Shown: in pieces, positions 16,523 to 25,479 of the stretch
How positions within the stretch are numbered: position 1 is the first letter of the stretch
How the letters are laid out: every line of letters begins with the position of its first letter
From: Mesorhizobium sp.
Lineage (GTDB): Bacteria > Pseudomonadota > Alphaproteobacteria > Rhizobiales > Rhizobiaceae
Direction: 5' to 3'
NCBI GenBank assembly: GCA_004020875.1
Contig: SAPZ01000028.1
Coordinates: 1-64,000 of the forward strand
Length of the DNA: 64,000 bases
The notes under the pieces: generated by a model
Database searches by the model: none
What the model saw: only the letters and a program-made list of their open reading frames with translations
Told to the model about the DNA's origin: nothing
Position numbers and translations under genes: made by a program

Positions 16523-17206
16523 ATGAGCTCCGTCAGCGACCGCGCCCGCTTCCTGATCATCGACGACCATCCGCTGTTTCGCGAGGCGCTGCACAGTGCC
16601 GTGCAGATGGCCTATCCGGACGTCGACACGGTCGAGGCGCGCTCGATCGCCGAGGCGATCGAGCTGCTCGCCGGCGGCAAGCCGTTCGATCTAGCGCTGC
16701 TCGATCTCAGCATGCCCGACGTGCATGGCTTCGAGGGGCTGTTGCAGCTCAGGACCCGCTATCCGCGGCTGCCGGTGGTGATCGTGTCGGGCTATGAGGA
16801 GCCGAAGATCATCTCCGAGGCGCTGTCCTATGGCGCGGCCGGCTTCATCCCGAAATCGGCGAGGAAGAGCGACCTCGCCGCCGCCATCCGCTCGGTGATG
16901 GATGGCGCGGTCTACGTGCCGGAGAACTACGAGGGCCAGCCGCCCGACCCCGACAGCACCGACCGCGCCGACATGGTGCAGCGCCTGGCCAGGTTGACGC
17001 CTCAGCAGCTGAGAGTGCTGCAGATGCTGCGCCAAGGCATGCTCAACAAGCAGATCGCCTACGAGCTGCAGGTGGGCGAGACCACGGTGAAGGCGCATGT
17101 CTCGGAGATCTTGCGCAAGCTCAACGTGTACAGCCGCACGCAGGCGGTGATCGAGGTCTCGAAGCTGGACAATGCAGAGCTGTTTCGGGATCAGGCGGGG
17201 TTTTGA
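16523..17206 (+). CDS. LuxR/NarL-type two-component response regulator
   Basis: A 227-residue protein. The receiver domain (residues about 8-130) has the acidic pair in LIIDDHPLF, the phospho-acceptor Asp in LALLDLSMPDVHG, the Ser in VIVSGYEEP and the Lys in GFIPKSARKSD. The C-terminal HTH is LTPQQLRVLQMLRQGMLNKQ followed by TTVKAHVSEILRKLNVYSRT. Met at 16523 (MSSVSDRARF) is taken as start; an ATG at 16466 is possible. It converges on the hybrid kinase gene with a 10-nt gap, and kinase and regulator are likely partners. The closest arrangement I know is the AgmR/ErbR-type regulators of Pseudomonas near NahK-type kinases. Confidence 0.9.
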   Translation: MSSVSDRARFLIIDDHPLFREALHSAVQMAYPDVDTVEARSIAEAIELLAGGKPFDLALLDLSMPDVHGFEGLLQLRTRYPRLPVVIVSGYEEPKIISEALSYGAAGFIPKSARKSDLAAAIRSVMDGAVYVPENYEGQPPDPDSTDRADMVQRLARLTPQQLRVLQMLRQGMLNKQIAYELQVGETTVKAHVSEILRKLNVYSRTQAVIEVSKLDNAELFRDQAGF

Positions 17207-17216
17207 AAAAGCAATC

Positions 17217-18563
17217 CTAAGCCAACAGATGCGCCAGCAGCGCCCTTAACTGCGCCGGCTTCAGCGGCTTGCGCATAAGCTCGATGCCGGCGGCGCGAGC
17301 GGCCTTGGCGACGGGCTCGGAGCCGTCGGCGGTGACGATCAGTGCCGGCACCGGACGACCGAGGTAGTCGCGGACTTCGGCGATGGTGGCAGTGCCGAGG
17401 TCGCCGCCGTCGAGATGCTGGTCGGCGATGATGATGTCGGGCACCCAGTCGGTGTCGCCCAGAAGATCGAGCGCGTCGTCGGTCGAGGTCGCGGCGCGCA
17501 CCAGGCATTGCCAGCGTTCGAGCAGCGAGGTCATGGCGGAGAGCACGTCGGCGTCGTTCTCGACCAGCAAGACCTTGGTGCCGAACAGGCCGTAGCCGCG
17601 CGGACGCTCCATTTCGGCGATGGCCGCCGCCGGTTCGGCGGCCGCCATGCCGATCGGCACGTCGATGTGGAAGATGGTGCCGCGCCCAACCCTTGAGGAA
17701 AAGGTGACGGGGTGGCCCAGCGCCGCCGCCATGCGACGCACGATGGCGAGGCCCAGCCCGAGCCCGCCGGCCAATCCGCCGTCGGCAAGCGTCGAGGTGC
17801 CGCGGTGGAACTCCTCGAACACCGCTTCCCGCTGGTCCTCGGCAATGCCGCAGCCGGTGTCGGCGACATCGATGCGGATGGTGTCGCCGCGATGCCTGGT
17901 GCCGACCAGCACGCCGCCGGAGCGGGTGTAGCGCAGCGCGTTGGAGAGGATGTTCTGCAGGATGCGCCTGAGCAGCGTGCGGTCGGAGCGCACCACGACA
18001 TTGACCGGCCGGAATTTCAGCGACAGGCCTTTTTTCTCAGCCTCGGGCAAAAAATCCGAACGCAGCGAGGAAAACAGCGTCTCGAGGCTGACGTCGCCGA
18101 TTTCGGGCTGCACCACGCCGGCGTCGAGCTTGGAAATGTCGAGCAGAGTGCGCAGCAGGTCCTCCATCGTCTCCAGCGAGCGCTCGACCTGGCGCACCAG
18201 CTTTTTGCCTTCCTCGCTGGTCTGGACCTCGGCCAGCGCCGAAACCGACAAATGCGCGGCATTGAGCGGCTGCAGCACGTCGTGGCTGGCGGCGGCCAGG
18301 AACCTGGTCTTGGAGAGGTTCGCCAGCTCGGCGTTTTCCTTCGCCGCGCTGAGCTCGATGTTCGATTGCTCGAGCCTGCGCAGCGTCGCGTGCAATTCCT
18401 CGGTGCGGTTGCGCACCCGGTTTTCCAGCGAGATGGCGGTCTGGAACAGCGAGAAGGCGTTGCCTTGCTGATCCATCGAGCGCTCGACGCGGCTGACAAG
18501 TGCCGCGTTGATCTTCTTCAGCCTCTCGAGGTCGTCGATGTCGCGAAGCGGCATCTCGTTCAC
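17217..18563 (-). CDS. Hybrid sensor histidine kinase (kinase plus receiver)
   Basis: A 448-residue cytoplasmic protein without membrane segments or PAS domain. A coiled coil (about residues 45-85, NRTEELHATLRRLEQSNIEL) leads to the H-box FLAAASHDVLQPLNAAHLS, the N-box LQNILSNALRYTRSGG, G1/G2 boxes (DVADTGCGIAED, GLGLGLAIVRRMA) and a C-terminal receiver domain with ENDADVL and the phospho-acceptor Asp in DIIIADQHLDG. The start codon overlaps the stop of the FIST gene by 4 nt, so the kinase is translationally coupled to it. Lacking its own sensor, it probably takes its signal from the FIST protein, as NahK does from NosP. Confidence 0.9.
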   Translation of the reverse strand: MNEMPLRDIDDLERLKKINAALVSRVERSMDQQGNAFSLFQTAISLENRVRNRTEELHATLRRLEQSNIELSAAKENAELANLSKTRFLAAASHDVLQPLNAAHLSVSALAEVQTSEEGKKLVRQVERSLETMEDLLRTLLDISKLDAGVVQPEIGDVSLETLFSSLRSDFLPEAEKKGLSLKFRPVNVVVRSDRTLLRRILQNILSNALRYTRSGGVLVGTRHRGDTIRIDVADTGCGIAEDQREAVFEEFHRGTSTLADGGLAGGLGLGLAIVRRMAAALGHPVTFSSRVGRGTIFHIDVPIGMAAAEPAAAIAEMERPRGYGLFGTKVLLVENDADVLSAMTSLLERWQCLVRAATSTDDALDLLGDTDWVPDIIIADQHLDGGDLGTATIAEVRDYLGRPVPALIVTADGSEPVAKAARAAGIELMRKPLKPAQLRALLAHLLA

Positions 18564-19744
18564 TCGGCCGCCTGGCGCTCGCCGAAGGCGATGCCGGTGA
18601 AGGTCTGGTTGAGATGCATCGAGCGATATTGCTCGCCATAGGTGCCGAAGCCGATGACCTTGTTGGTCCGGTAGAGCTCGGAAATTTCGCGGAAGACCTG
18701 GCGGTTGCGCGCATCGAGCCGGCGCAGCACGCAGTCGAAGCCCAGGATCATGTCTATCCCGCCGAGCTTGTGCTCGACGTCCTCGAAAGCGGTTCGCGTC
18801 GATTCCACCATGTTCTTCGGCTGGGCAATGGAAAGCACGATACCGTCGTCGATGGCGCAGAAGAAGGACAGCGAGCCGTCAGGATGCATGCGCTGGATCG
18901 ATCGGCAATAATATTCGCCGCCGACCTTCACCACGACGGGATGCGAGGCAAAGCTCAGCGGTGTCAGCGTCTGCGGCAGGATGCCGACGGAGGCTGCGTA
19001 TTCCTCCGCCGCGTTGGCGGCGTTGAATTCGCGCACGATGCGATGGTCGGGGTCGGATGCCGTCACCACCAGCTTCTCGTCGGTCGGGATGAAATTGTCG
19101 GTCTTGAAGACGTGGAAGGGGATCTCGGTCGCGACCAGCACGATGATGGCGCTGTCGGAGGCGACCCTGCCATTGGCCATCAGCCTGGTCGTCTCGAATT
19201 TGAGGTCGTCGCCGGCCGAGCCGCCGATCAGCGGGACGTCGTCAAGCCCCCAGTGGATGGCCGAGGTCACCGCTTCCTCGGCGTAGGACAGCCCGTCGAT
19301 GAAACAGAGCGCGAAAATCCCCTTCGAGCGGTCGTGGCCGATGCGCTCGCGCAGCAGGCCCCGCAACGCCGCGACCTCGCCGGTGATCCTGTCCATGCCC
19401 GACGAGGAGATGTTCTCGACCATGGTGGAAACTGTTGAAAAGGACGCCGAGGGGAAAAGCAGGGCAAGGATATGCCCTTCCTCCAATCCCTGCGGCGTGA
19501 TCTCGCCGGCGGTCGAGCAGCCGGCATAGGCGAGCGACGGCGCATATACCTTCAGCGCCTGCGCCAGCGCCGCCGCGTCGACCAAACCTTGGGAGAAGAA
19601 CAGGAGCGCGAAGCCGGCATCGACGGTTGCCGCTTCGGCGGCGATGGCCCGGGCAAAGGCATTCGGGTCGGGCTCATCCGTGGTGAGCGCCGATAGGCCC
19701 GATGCATAGCGCGTGCTCGAACTGGCCAGCTGCCTTCTCCGCAA
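18560..19744 (-). CDS. FIST domain signal protein (NosP-like)
   Basis: A 394-residue protein with FIST_N (residues about 30-235: FALLFFSQGLVDAAAL, YAGCSTAGEITPQGL, DDVPLIGGSAGDDLKF) and FIST_C (residues about 240-385: ANAAEEYAASVGILPQTL, then EYYCRSIQRMHPDGSLSFFC and LGFDCVLRRLDARN). Proteins of this type include NosP, a heme protein that senses nitric oxide and controls a partner kinase. No membrane segment is seen. The start is a TTG at 19744; an adjacent GGAGG is too close to be ideal, so the true start may be slightly downstream. It is first in a two-gene operon with the hybrid kinase. Heme binding is inferred from family and context only. Confidence 0.85.
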   Translation of the reverse strand: MRRRQLASSSTRYASGLSALTTDEPDPNAFARAIAAEAATVDAGFALLFFSQGLVDAAALAQALKVYAPSLAYAGCSTAGEITPQGLEEGHILALLFPSASFSTVSTMVENISSSGMDRITGEVAALRGLLRERIGHDRSKGIFALCFIDGLSYAEEAVTSAIHWGLDDVPLIGGSAGDDLKFETTRLMANGRVASDSAIIVLVATEIPFHVFKTDNFIPTDEKLVVTASDPDHRIVREFNAANAAEEYAASVGILPQTLTPLSFASHPVVVKVGGEYYCRSIQRMHPDGSLSFFCAIDDGIVLSIAQPKNMVESTRTAFEDVEHKLGGIDMILGFDCVLRRLDARNRQVFREISELYRTNKVIGFGTYGEQYRSMHLNQTFTGIAFGERQAAE

Positions 19745-19885
19745 TTCCTCCGACCCGGTTTTATGCGTGTCTTTTCTTATGCGTGCCAGGCACGCTCCGC
19801 GTCGAGGGCATCTTTGCCCTCAATCCCTGATTTGGCAATGGGCCGGAAAGCGTGCACAAAAGCATGCCGACCATGACCGAAAGTA

Positions 19886-19934
19886 CAAGGAGCGGAGCGC
19901 TGGCAGCGGTGTTTTGCCCGTTGTACGCTCCTTG
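19886..19934. promoter_or_regulatory. Inverted repeat CAAGGAGCG ... CGCTCCTTG upstream of coxS
   Basis: Perfect 9-base arms at 19886-19894 and 19926-19934, with 31 nt between, lie in the 255-nt divergent region between the FIST gene and coxS, 65 nt before the coxS start. They could be an operator or an mRNA leader hairpin. No specific regulator can be assigned. Confidence 0.35.
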
Positions 19935-19999
19935 AATAACGCACTGCCGAAGCACGGCATCGGCAAGTGATGACCAAGGTTAATACCCAGGGAGGTTTC

Positions 20000-20500
20000 A
20001 TGTCGGACGTGTCGTTGACTGTGAATGGGAAACGGGTCAGCGGGAGCGCCGAAGACCGAACGTTGCTGGTGCATTTCCTGCGGGAACATCTGGGCCTCAC
20101 CGGAACGCATGTCGGCTGCGATACGTCGCAATGCGGCGCCTGCGTCGTGCATGTCGACGGCCGGGCTGTGAAATCCTGCACGATGCTGGCCGTTCAGGCC
20201 TCAGGCTCGACCATCGTCACCATCGAAGGACTGGCCGACGGCGCTGAGCTGCATCCGGTCCAGGCCGCGTTCAAGGAGCATCACGGCCTGCAATGCGGCT
20301 TTTGCACGCCCGGCATGATCATGACGGCGACCGACATGATCGCGCGTCATCCGGAAGGCCTCGACGAGGCGACGGTGCGCGCCGAGCTCGAAGGCAATAT
20401 CTGCCGCTGCACGGGCTACCACAACATCGTGAAGGCGATCCTCGCCGCATCGGAGACGATGGCGAAGGGCGCCAAGGGCAAGGCGAAACAGGCAGCTTAG
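20000..20500 (+). CDS. coxS: Form II CO dehydrogenase-like / xanthine-oxidase-family small subunit (2Fe-2S)
   Basis: A 166-residue iron-sulfur subunit. The plant-type [2Fe-2S] cysteines are C40, C45, C48 and C60 (GCDTSQCGACVVHVDG ... KSC), and the second cluster is in CGFCTPGMIM and CRCTGYHNIV. The ATG at 20000 is preceded by a strong GGGAGG. It passes electrons from the molybdenum site to the FAD subunit. It is first of coxS-coxL-coxM, the order differing from the coxMSL order of classical form I operons. The C-terminus is a Lys/Ala tail. Confidence 0.92.
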   Translation: MSDVSLTVNGKRVSGSAEDRTLLVHFLREHLGLTGTHVGCDTSQCGACVVHVDGRAVKSCTMLAVQASGSTIVTIEGLADGAELHPVQAAFKEHHGLQCGFCTPGMIMTATDMIARHPEGLDEATVRAELEGNICRCTGYHNIVKAILAASETMAKGAKGKAKQAA

Positions 20501-20501
20501 A

Positions 20502-20583
20502 GTGAATGGTGAATAGTGAATGGTGAATAGAGCCGCTGGCTGGCTCGTTCGACCATTCACCATTTTGCAGTTCACCATTCACC
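20502..20583. repeat. Heptamer array and hairpin in the coxS-coxL gap
   Basis: Four tandem heptamers GTGAATG/GTGAATA run from 20502 to 20529. Downstream, TTCACCATTCAC (20571-20582) is the exact reverse complement of GTGAATGGTGAA, which occurs twice in the array (20502-20513 and 20516-20527), and a further ACCATTCAC lies at 20552-20560. The gap between coxS and coxL can therefore fold into several alternative hairpins. It could be a dispersed repeat, an mRNA processing site or an attenuator setting subunit ratio. Confidence 0.7.
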
Positions 20584-20599
20584 GGAGGAGGAATTTCCT

Positions 20600-22948
20600 A
20601 TGGGTATCGAAGGCGTCGGCGCCCGCGTGGCGCGCAAGGAAGACAAGAGGTTCATCACCGGCGGCGGCCGCTATGTCGACGACATGGTGGTTCCCGGCAT
20701 GAAGCATGCCGTGTTCGTGCGCAGCCCGCACGCGCATGCCCAGATCAAGAAGATCGATGTGCAAAAGGCTCAAGGCATGCCCGGTGTCGTCGGCGTGCTC
20801 ACCGGCAAGGAGCTCAAGGCCGACGGCATCGGCAATTTGATCTGCGGCTGGATGATCCATTCCAAGGATGGCACGCCGATGAAGATGGGCGCCTGGTCGC
20901 CGCTCGCGGTCGACAAGGTGCGCTATGTCGGCGACGCCGTCGTCATCGTCGTCGCCGATACCAAGGGCCAGGCGCGCGACGCGGCGGAAGCGGTCGAGAT
21001 CACCTACAAGGAACTGAAGGCTGTGGTCGAAGCGACCAAGGCGCTCGAAAAGGGCGCGCCGCAGGTTCATGCCGAAGCCGAGAACAATCTGATCTTCGAT
21101 TGGGAGCTCGGCGACGGCAAGGCGACCGACGCGGCAATCAAGTCGGCGGCCCATGTCACGCGCATGAAGATCGTCAACAACCGGCTGGTGCCGAATGCGA
21201 TGGAGCCGCGCGCGGCTCTCGGCCATTACGATAAGGCCGAGGACCACTATACCTGCTGGACGACGTCACAGAACCCGCATGTCGCGCGGCTGGTGATGAG
21301 CGCCTTCTACAATGTCGCGCCGGAGAACAAGCTGCGAGTCATCGCGCCCGATGTCGGCGGCGGCTTCGGCTCCAAGATATACATCTATCCGGAAGAGATC
21401 GTCTGCCTGTGGGCATCGAAGAAGACCGGCGTCCCGGTCAAATGGGTGGCCGACCGCACTGAGAGCTTCCTTGCGGACGCGCATGGCCGCGACCACGTCT
21501 CGACGGTGGAGATGGCCTTCGACAAGGATAACCGCATCACCGCCCTGAAGGTCGACACGATAGCCAATCTCGGCGCCTACATGTCGCTGTTCTCGTCCTG
21601 CGTGCCGACCTACCTCTACGCGACGCTCTTATCAGGCCAGTACAACATCCCGGCGATCCACGCCAATGTGCGCACCGTCTACACCAACACCGCGCCCGTC
21701 GATGCCTACCGCGGGGCAGGGCGGCCGGAGGCCACCTACGTGCTCGAGCGGATGATGGAAACCGCCGCGCGCGAGCTTGGTGTGTCGCCGGCGGAACTCA
21801 GACGTCGCAACTTCATCACGTCCTTCCCGCATCAGACACCGGTGATCATGGCCTATGACGCGGGCGACTATAACGCTTCGCTAGACGCGGCAATGAAGGC
21901 CGCCGACTATGCCGGCTTCACCAAACGCAAGATGGATGCGGCCAAGCAGGGCAAGCTGCGCGGCATCGGCATGAGCTGCTACATCGAGGCCTGCGGCTTG
22001 GCGCCGTCATCGGCGGTCGGCTCGCTCGGCGCCGGCGTGGGGCTGTGGGAATCGGCGGAGGTGCGGGTCAATGCCGTAGGCACGATCGAGGTGCTCACCG
22101 GCTCGCACAGCCATGGCCAGGGCCATGAGACGACCTTCGCGCAGTTGGTCACCCAGCGCTTCGGCGTGCCGATTGACTCCGTCTCGATCGTGCATGGCGA
22201 CACCGACAAGGTGCAGATGGGCATGGGCACTTACGGATCGCGTTCCGGCGCTGTCGGCATGTCGGCCATCGTCAAGGCGCTCGACAAGGTCGAGGCCAAG
22301 GCGAAGAAGATCGCGGCCCACCTGCTCGAAGCGGACGAGGGCGACATCGTCATCGAGAATGGCGAGGTCAAGGTCGCCGGCACCGACAAGAGCCTGCCCT
22401 GGTTCCAGGTGGCTCTTGCCTCCTATACCGCCCATAATTTGCCGGCGGGCATGGAGCCGGGCTTGAAGGAAACCGCCTTCTACGATCCGTCCAACTTTAC
22501 CTTCCCAGCCGGCTGCTACATCTGCGAGGTCGAGATCGATCCGGAAACCGGCTTGACGGAAATCATCCAGTTCGTCGCAGCAGACGATTTCGGAAACATC
22601 ATCAATCCGATGATCGTGGAAGGGCAGGTGCATGGGGGTATCGCCCAAGGCGTCGGCCAGGCCTTGCTGGAAGGCGCGCATTATGACCCCAGCGGGCAGC
22701 TCTTGACGGCGAGCTACATGGACTACACCATGCCGCGCGCGGGCGACTTGCCGTCCTTCAAGGTCTCGACCTCGAATACGCCATGCCCGGGCAATCCGCT
22801 CGGCGTCAAGGGCTGCGGCGAGGCCGGCGCCATCGGTTCGCCGCCGGCGGTCATCAACGCAATCACCGATGCGCTCGGCGTCGTCGACATCCCAATGCCG
22901 GCTTCGCCCGCCACGGTGTGGGCAACCATCCGCGCGACGAAGCACTGA
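20600..22948 (+). CDS. coxL: Form II CO dehydrogenase-like large subunit (molybdopterin)
   Basis: A 782-residue molybdenum hydroxylase large subunit. The active-site loop reads DAYRGAGRPEA (residues about 366-376), which defines form II; true CO-oxidising form I enzymes have AYXCSFR with a catalytic Cys. Molybdenum-cofactor motifs include GGGFGSKIYIYPE, the GSHSHGQGHETTFAQ segment, the GTYGSRSGAVG loop and, near the C-terminus, GVKGCGEAGAIGSP with the catalytic Glu. The ribosome site GGAGGAGG is strong. The complex is expected in the cytoplasm or at the membrane face. Because it is form II, the substrate may be an aldehyde or heterocycle rather than CO; the gene symbol follows common annotation. 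Confidence 0.92.
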   Translation: MGIEGVGARVARKEDKRFITGGGRYVDDMVVPGMKHAVFVRSPHAHAQIKKIDVQKAQGMPGVVGVLTGKELKADGIGNLICGWMIHSKDGTPMKMGAWSPLAVDKVRYVGDAVVIVVADTKGQARDAAEAVEITYKELKAVVEATKALEKGAPQVHAEAENNLIFDWELGDGKATDAAIKSAAHVTRMKIVNNRLVPNAMEPRAALGHYDKAEDHYTCWTTSQNPHVARLVMSAFYNVAPENKLRVIAPDVGGGFGSKIYIYPEEIVCLWASKKTGVPVKWVADRTESFLADAHGRDHVSTVEMAFDKDNRITALKVDTIANLGAYMSLFSSCVPTYLYATLLSGQYNIPAIHANVRTVYTNTAPVDAYRGAGRPEATYVLERMMETAARELGVSPAELRRRNFITSFPHQTPVIMAYDAGDYNASLDAAMKAADYAGFTKRKMDAAKQGKLRGIGMSCYIEACGLAPSSAVGSLGAGVGLWESAEVRVNAVGTIEVLTGSHSHGQGHETTFAQLVTQRFGVPIDSVSIVHGDTDKVQMGMGTYGSRSGAVGMSAIVKALDKVEAKAKKIAAHLLEADEGDIVIENGEVKVAGTDKSLPWFQVALASYTAHNLPAGMEPGLKETAFYDPSNFTFPAGCYICEVEIDPETGLTEIIQFVAADDFGNIINPMIVEGQVHGGIAQGVGQALLEGAHYDPSGQLLTASYMDYTMPRAGDLPSFKVSTSNTPCPGNPLGVKGCGEAGAIGSPPAVINAITDALGVVDIPMPASPATVWATIRATKH

Positions 22949-22960
22949 GGAGGAACGAGC

Positions 22961-23758
22961 ATGTATTCCGTCAACTATCACCGCGCGTCCTCCGTCGCCG
23001 AGGCCGTCAAGCTGCTGAAGAACGGCGACGCCAAGCTGCTCTCCGGCGGCATGACGCTGATCCCCGCCATGAAGACGCGGCTCGCTGCGCCTTCCGATCT
23101 CGTCGACGTCTCGCGGCTGAAGGACCTGCAGGGCGTCAAGGTGTCCGGCAAGACCGTCACGATCGGTGCGGCGACGACACATTACGAGGTCTCAACCGAC
23201 GAGAAGCTGAAGAAGGTGTGCCCGGCGCTTGCGCATATGGCTTCCCTGATCGGCGATCCGGCCGTGCGCCACAAGGGCACGATCGGCGGCTCGATCGCCA
23301 ACAACGATCCGGCGGCTGACTATCCGGCGGCATTGCTGGCGCTGGGCGCGACGATCATCACCAGCAAGCGCGAGATCGCGGCCGACAAATTCTTCAAGGG
23401 CCTGTTCGAGACCGCGCTGAAGGAAGGCGAGATCGTCACGGCGGTGAGCTTCACCGCTCCGGCCAAGGCAGCGTATCAGAAGTTCCGCAACCCGGCTTCG
23501 CGCTACGCGATCGTCGGCGTGTTCGTGACCAAGGGCAAGGACGGAGTGAGGGCGGCGGTGACCGGCGCCGGCGATGACGGCGTCTTCCGCTCCAAGGAAA
23601 TCGAGGCGGCGCTGGCGAAGAATTTTGACGCCTCGGCGCTCGACGGTCTCAAAGTGCCGGCAAAAGGATTGATGAGCGACATCCATGCCTCCGCCGACTA
23701 CCGCGCCAACCTGATCGCGGTGATGGCGAAACGCGCGGTGGCCTCGGCTAACGCCTGA
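22961..23758 (+). CDS. coxM: Form II CO dehydrogenase-like medium subunit (FAD)
   Basis: A 265-residue FAD subunit. The two FAD-binding motifs of the family are LLSGGMTLIPAMKTRLA (about residues 26-42) and TIGGSIANNDPAADYPAAL (about residues 107-125). GGAGGAACGAGC precedes the ATG, 12 nt after coxL. It would pass electrons from CoxS to the acceptor. A strong rho-independent terminator follows, closing the coxSLM operon. No coxDEFG maturation genes are present nearby, so maturation factors must lie elsewhere. Confidence 0.92.
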   Translation: MYSVNYHRASSVAEAVKLLKNGDAKLLSGGMTLIPAMKTRLAAPSDLVDVSRLKDLQGVKVSGKTVTIGAATTHYEVSTDEKLKKVCPALAHMASLIGDPAVRHKGTIGGSIANNDPAADYPAALLALGATIITSKREIAADKFFKGLFETALKEGEIVTAVSFTAPAKAAYQKFRNPASRYAIVGVFVTKGKDGVRAAVTGAGDDGVFRSKEIEAALAKNFDASALDGLKVPAKGLMSDIHASADYRANLIAVMAKRAVASANA

Positions 23759-23778
23759 ACGCTCTCATCCGGGGTAAG

Positions 23779-23804
23779 GAAAGGGGCCGTCGCGGCCCCT
23801 TTTC
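23779..23804 (+). terminator. Rho-independent terminator after coxM
   Basis: GGGGCCG (23783-23789), a three-base loop and CGGCCCC (23793-23799) form a 7-bp GC stem followed by TTTT. It begins 25 nt after the coxM stop, and an A run on the other side makes it potentially bidirectional. Confidence 0.85.
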
Positions 23805-23963
23805 GTTGCGTATTCGCAACGACTTGGCGGCAACCAGCTGAGAATTCGCAGTTTCGCACTTGCACAAAGTTATCCCGCACTGCAAAATAATTGCGGCGGG
23901 ATACCAGACGGTCCACGCGCGGGCAGCGCTTCGCATGCGGACCTCGAATTGCGAAGGCAGGGT

Positions 23964-24986
23964 ATGGCCGACATCTCCGCAGCGACCGTTGTCCTGCCGC
24001 GGGCCGCGGTCGACAGAGAAGCCAGAGCAAGACTGGCGCATCTCGATGGCTGGCGCGGCCTGTCGATCGCGCTGGTGCTGATCGGCCATTTCTTTCCGGT
24101 TCCAGGCATCAACCTCGGCGTGCTCGGCGTCGAATTCTTTTTCGTGCTGAGCGGCCGGTTGATGGGTGAGATCCTGTTCATCGAGCGTTTTCCGCTGAAG
24201 AAATTCTTCAAGCGCCGCTTCTCGCGGATCTATCCGGCGCTGCTGGTGTTCGTGATCGCCGCCATGATCGGTCTGACGGGGACATTCATCGCCTTCAAAT
24301 GGAAGGCGGCCTTGACGGCGCTGACCTTCACCTACAATTACGCCGGCATCCTAATCACCCGCGCCGGCGCGCTCGACCACATCTGGTCGCTGTGCGTCGA
24401 GGAGCACTCCTATATCCTTTTGGCGCTGATCAGCGTGGTGGTTCCCGCGAGGGCGAAGGTCGTGCGGCTGCTGATGGTGCTGGCGCTGCTGGCAATGGCC
24501 AACGGCACCATTTCGTACGGGCTCCTCGGCATGAGCTACGAGACAACCTACTGGCGCACCGACGTGCATATCGCCTCGATCCTTTTGTCCGCCGCGATCT
24601 GCCTGCTCAAGGCTGATAGGCGCCTGCCGGCTTGCCTGAAGAGCCAGCATGTGGCGCTCGCGGCGGCGGTCGGCGGCGTGTTGCTGTTCAGCGACCGGGT
24701 ACCAACGACACTGCATTACACCCTCGCCGTGCCGCTGCTGGCGCTGGCCGTCAACGCGCTCGACTTCGCGGGCGGCCCCCTGAAAGGTCCGTTGTCGTCC
24801 CGACCGATGGTCATGCTCGGCCTGTGGTCCTATTCGCTCTATCTCTGGCAGCAGCCCTTCTACAAATTCGTCGATGAGCGCGGCAGCGCGCCTCTCCCGA
24901 TGCTGGCGGCCGTCTTCGCCTGCGCGCTGGCGAGCTATTACATCGTCGAGAAACCGGCTCGCGGCTGGCTCAACCGCAATTGGTGA
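23964..24986 (+). CDS. Acyltransferase 3 family membrane protein (OafA-like)
   Basis: A 340-residue integral membrane protein with about ten hydrophobic segments. The family signature begins RLAHLDGWRGLSIALVLIGH with the catalytic-type His, then GVEFFFVLSGRLMGEILF and KKFFKRRFSRIYPALL; later HIWSLCVEEHSYILLAL carries the conserved SLxxExH pattern. These enzymes move acyl groups to sugars of surface polysaccharide or lipids. No polysaccharide genes flank it, so the acceptor is unknown. The Met at 23964 is used; an ATG five codons upstream is possible. Confidence 0.87.
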   Translation: MADISAATVVLPRAAVDREARARLAHLDGWRGLSIALVLIGHFFPVPGINLGVLGVEFFFVLSGRLMGEILFIERFPLKKFFKRRFSRIYPALLVFVIAAMIGLTGTFIAFKWKAALTALTFTYNYAGILITRAGALDHIWSLCVEEHSYILLALISVVVPARAKVVRLLMVLALLAMANGTISYGLLGMSYETTYWRTDVHIASILLSAAICLLKADRRLPACLKSQHVALAAAVGGVLLFSDRVPTTLHYTLAVPLLALAVNALDFAGGPLKGPLSSRPMVMLGLWSYSLYLWQQPFYKFVDERGSAPLPMLAAVFACALASYYIVEKPARGWLNRNW

Positions 24987-24993
24987 GCAGCGG

Positions 24994-25479
24994 TCAGGCC
25001 TTGTTGTTCTTCTGTGCGGCGAGATAGCGGCGAAGCCCGGCTTCGCCGCGCGGCGTCGTCCAGCGATGGTTCCAGGCGAAGGCGGGCCTGAGCAGCGGCG
25101 CCAGGAATTTGAGGATCGGCCTCTCGACCGTGACCTGCCAGACCAAGTCGACATGCGTGCCGCTTCCCAAAGGAGACAGTTCCGCCCGCCAGAGCCCGTC
25201 GAAATCGCCGAAGGTTTTTACCACCACCAGCCGGCCGGGTATGAGTTCGGCAGCCTCGATGATGAAGTTCAGCTCATAGGGCAGCGCGCCGCGCGCTCGT
25301 GTCCTGGCGCGGGCGCCGACAACGCCCTTGCCCTTCTTGTCGAGCGGCTCGACCTCCTTATAGGCATCGCCCCACCAGAGCGGCAGCAATTGGGCGTCCG
25401 ACAGCACGTCCCACACTTCCTGGGGTGTGCCTTCAGGGATGTCCCAGCTTTCGTCGAAGCGGAAGACATTACTCGCCAT
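24994..25479 (-). CDS. SRPBCC/polyketide-cyclase-like protein
   Basis: A 161-residue protein of the START/SRPBCC ligand-binding fold: FDESWDIPEGTPQEVWDVLS at the start, LPLWWGDAYKEVEPLDKKGK, a beta-rich centre (ELNFIIEAAELIPGRLVVVK) and a long C-terminal helix. It ends 8 nt from the convergent acyltransferase gene. The fold binds hydrophobic ligands; no ligand can be assigned. Confidence 0.82.
   Translation of the reverse strand: MASNVFRFDESWDIPEGTPQEVWDVLSDAQLLPLWWGDAYKEVEPLDKKGKGVVGARARTRARGALPYELNFIIEAAELIPGRLVVVKTFGDFDGLWRAELSPLGSGTHVDLVWQVTVERPILKFLAPLLRPAFAWNHRWTTPRGEAGLRRYLAAQKNNKA

Noticed and set aside
20600..22948. Classical carbon monoxide dehydrogenase (form I)
   Set aside because: The active-site loop is AYRGAGR rather than AYXCSFR, so CO oxidation cannot be assumed.
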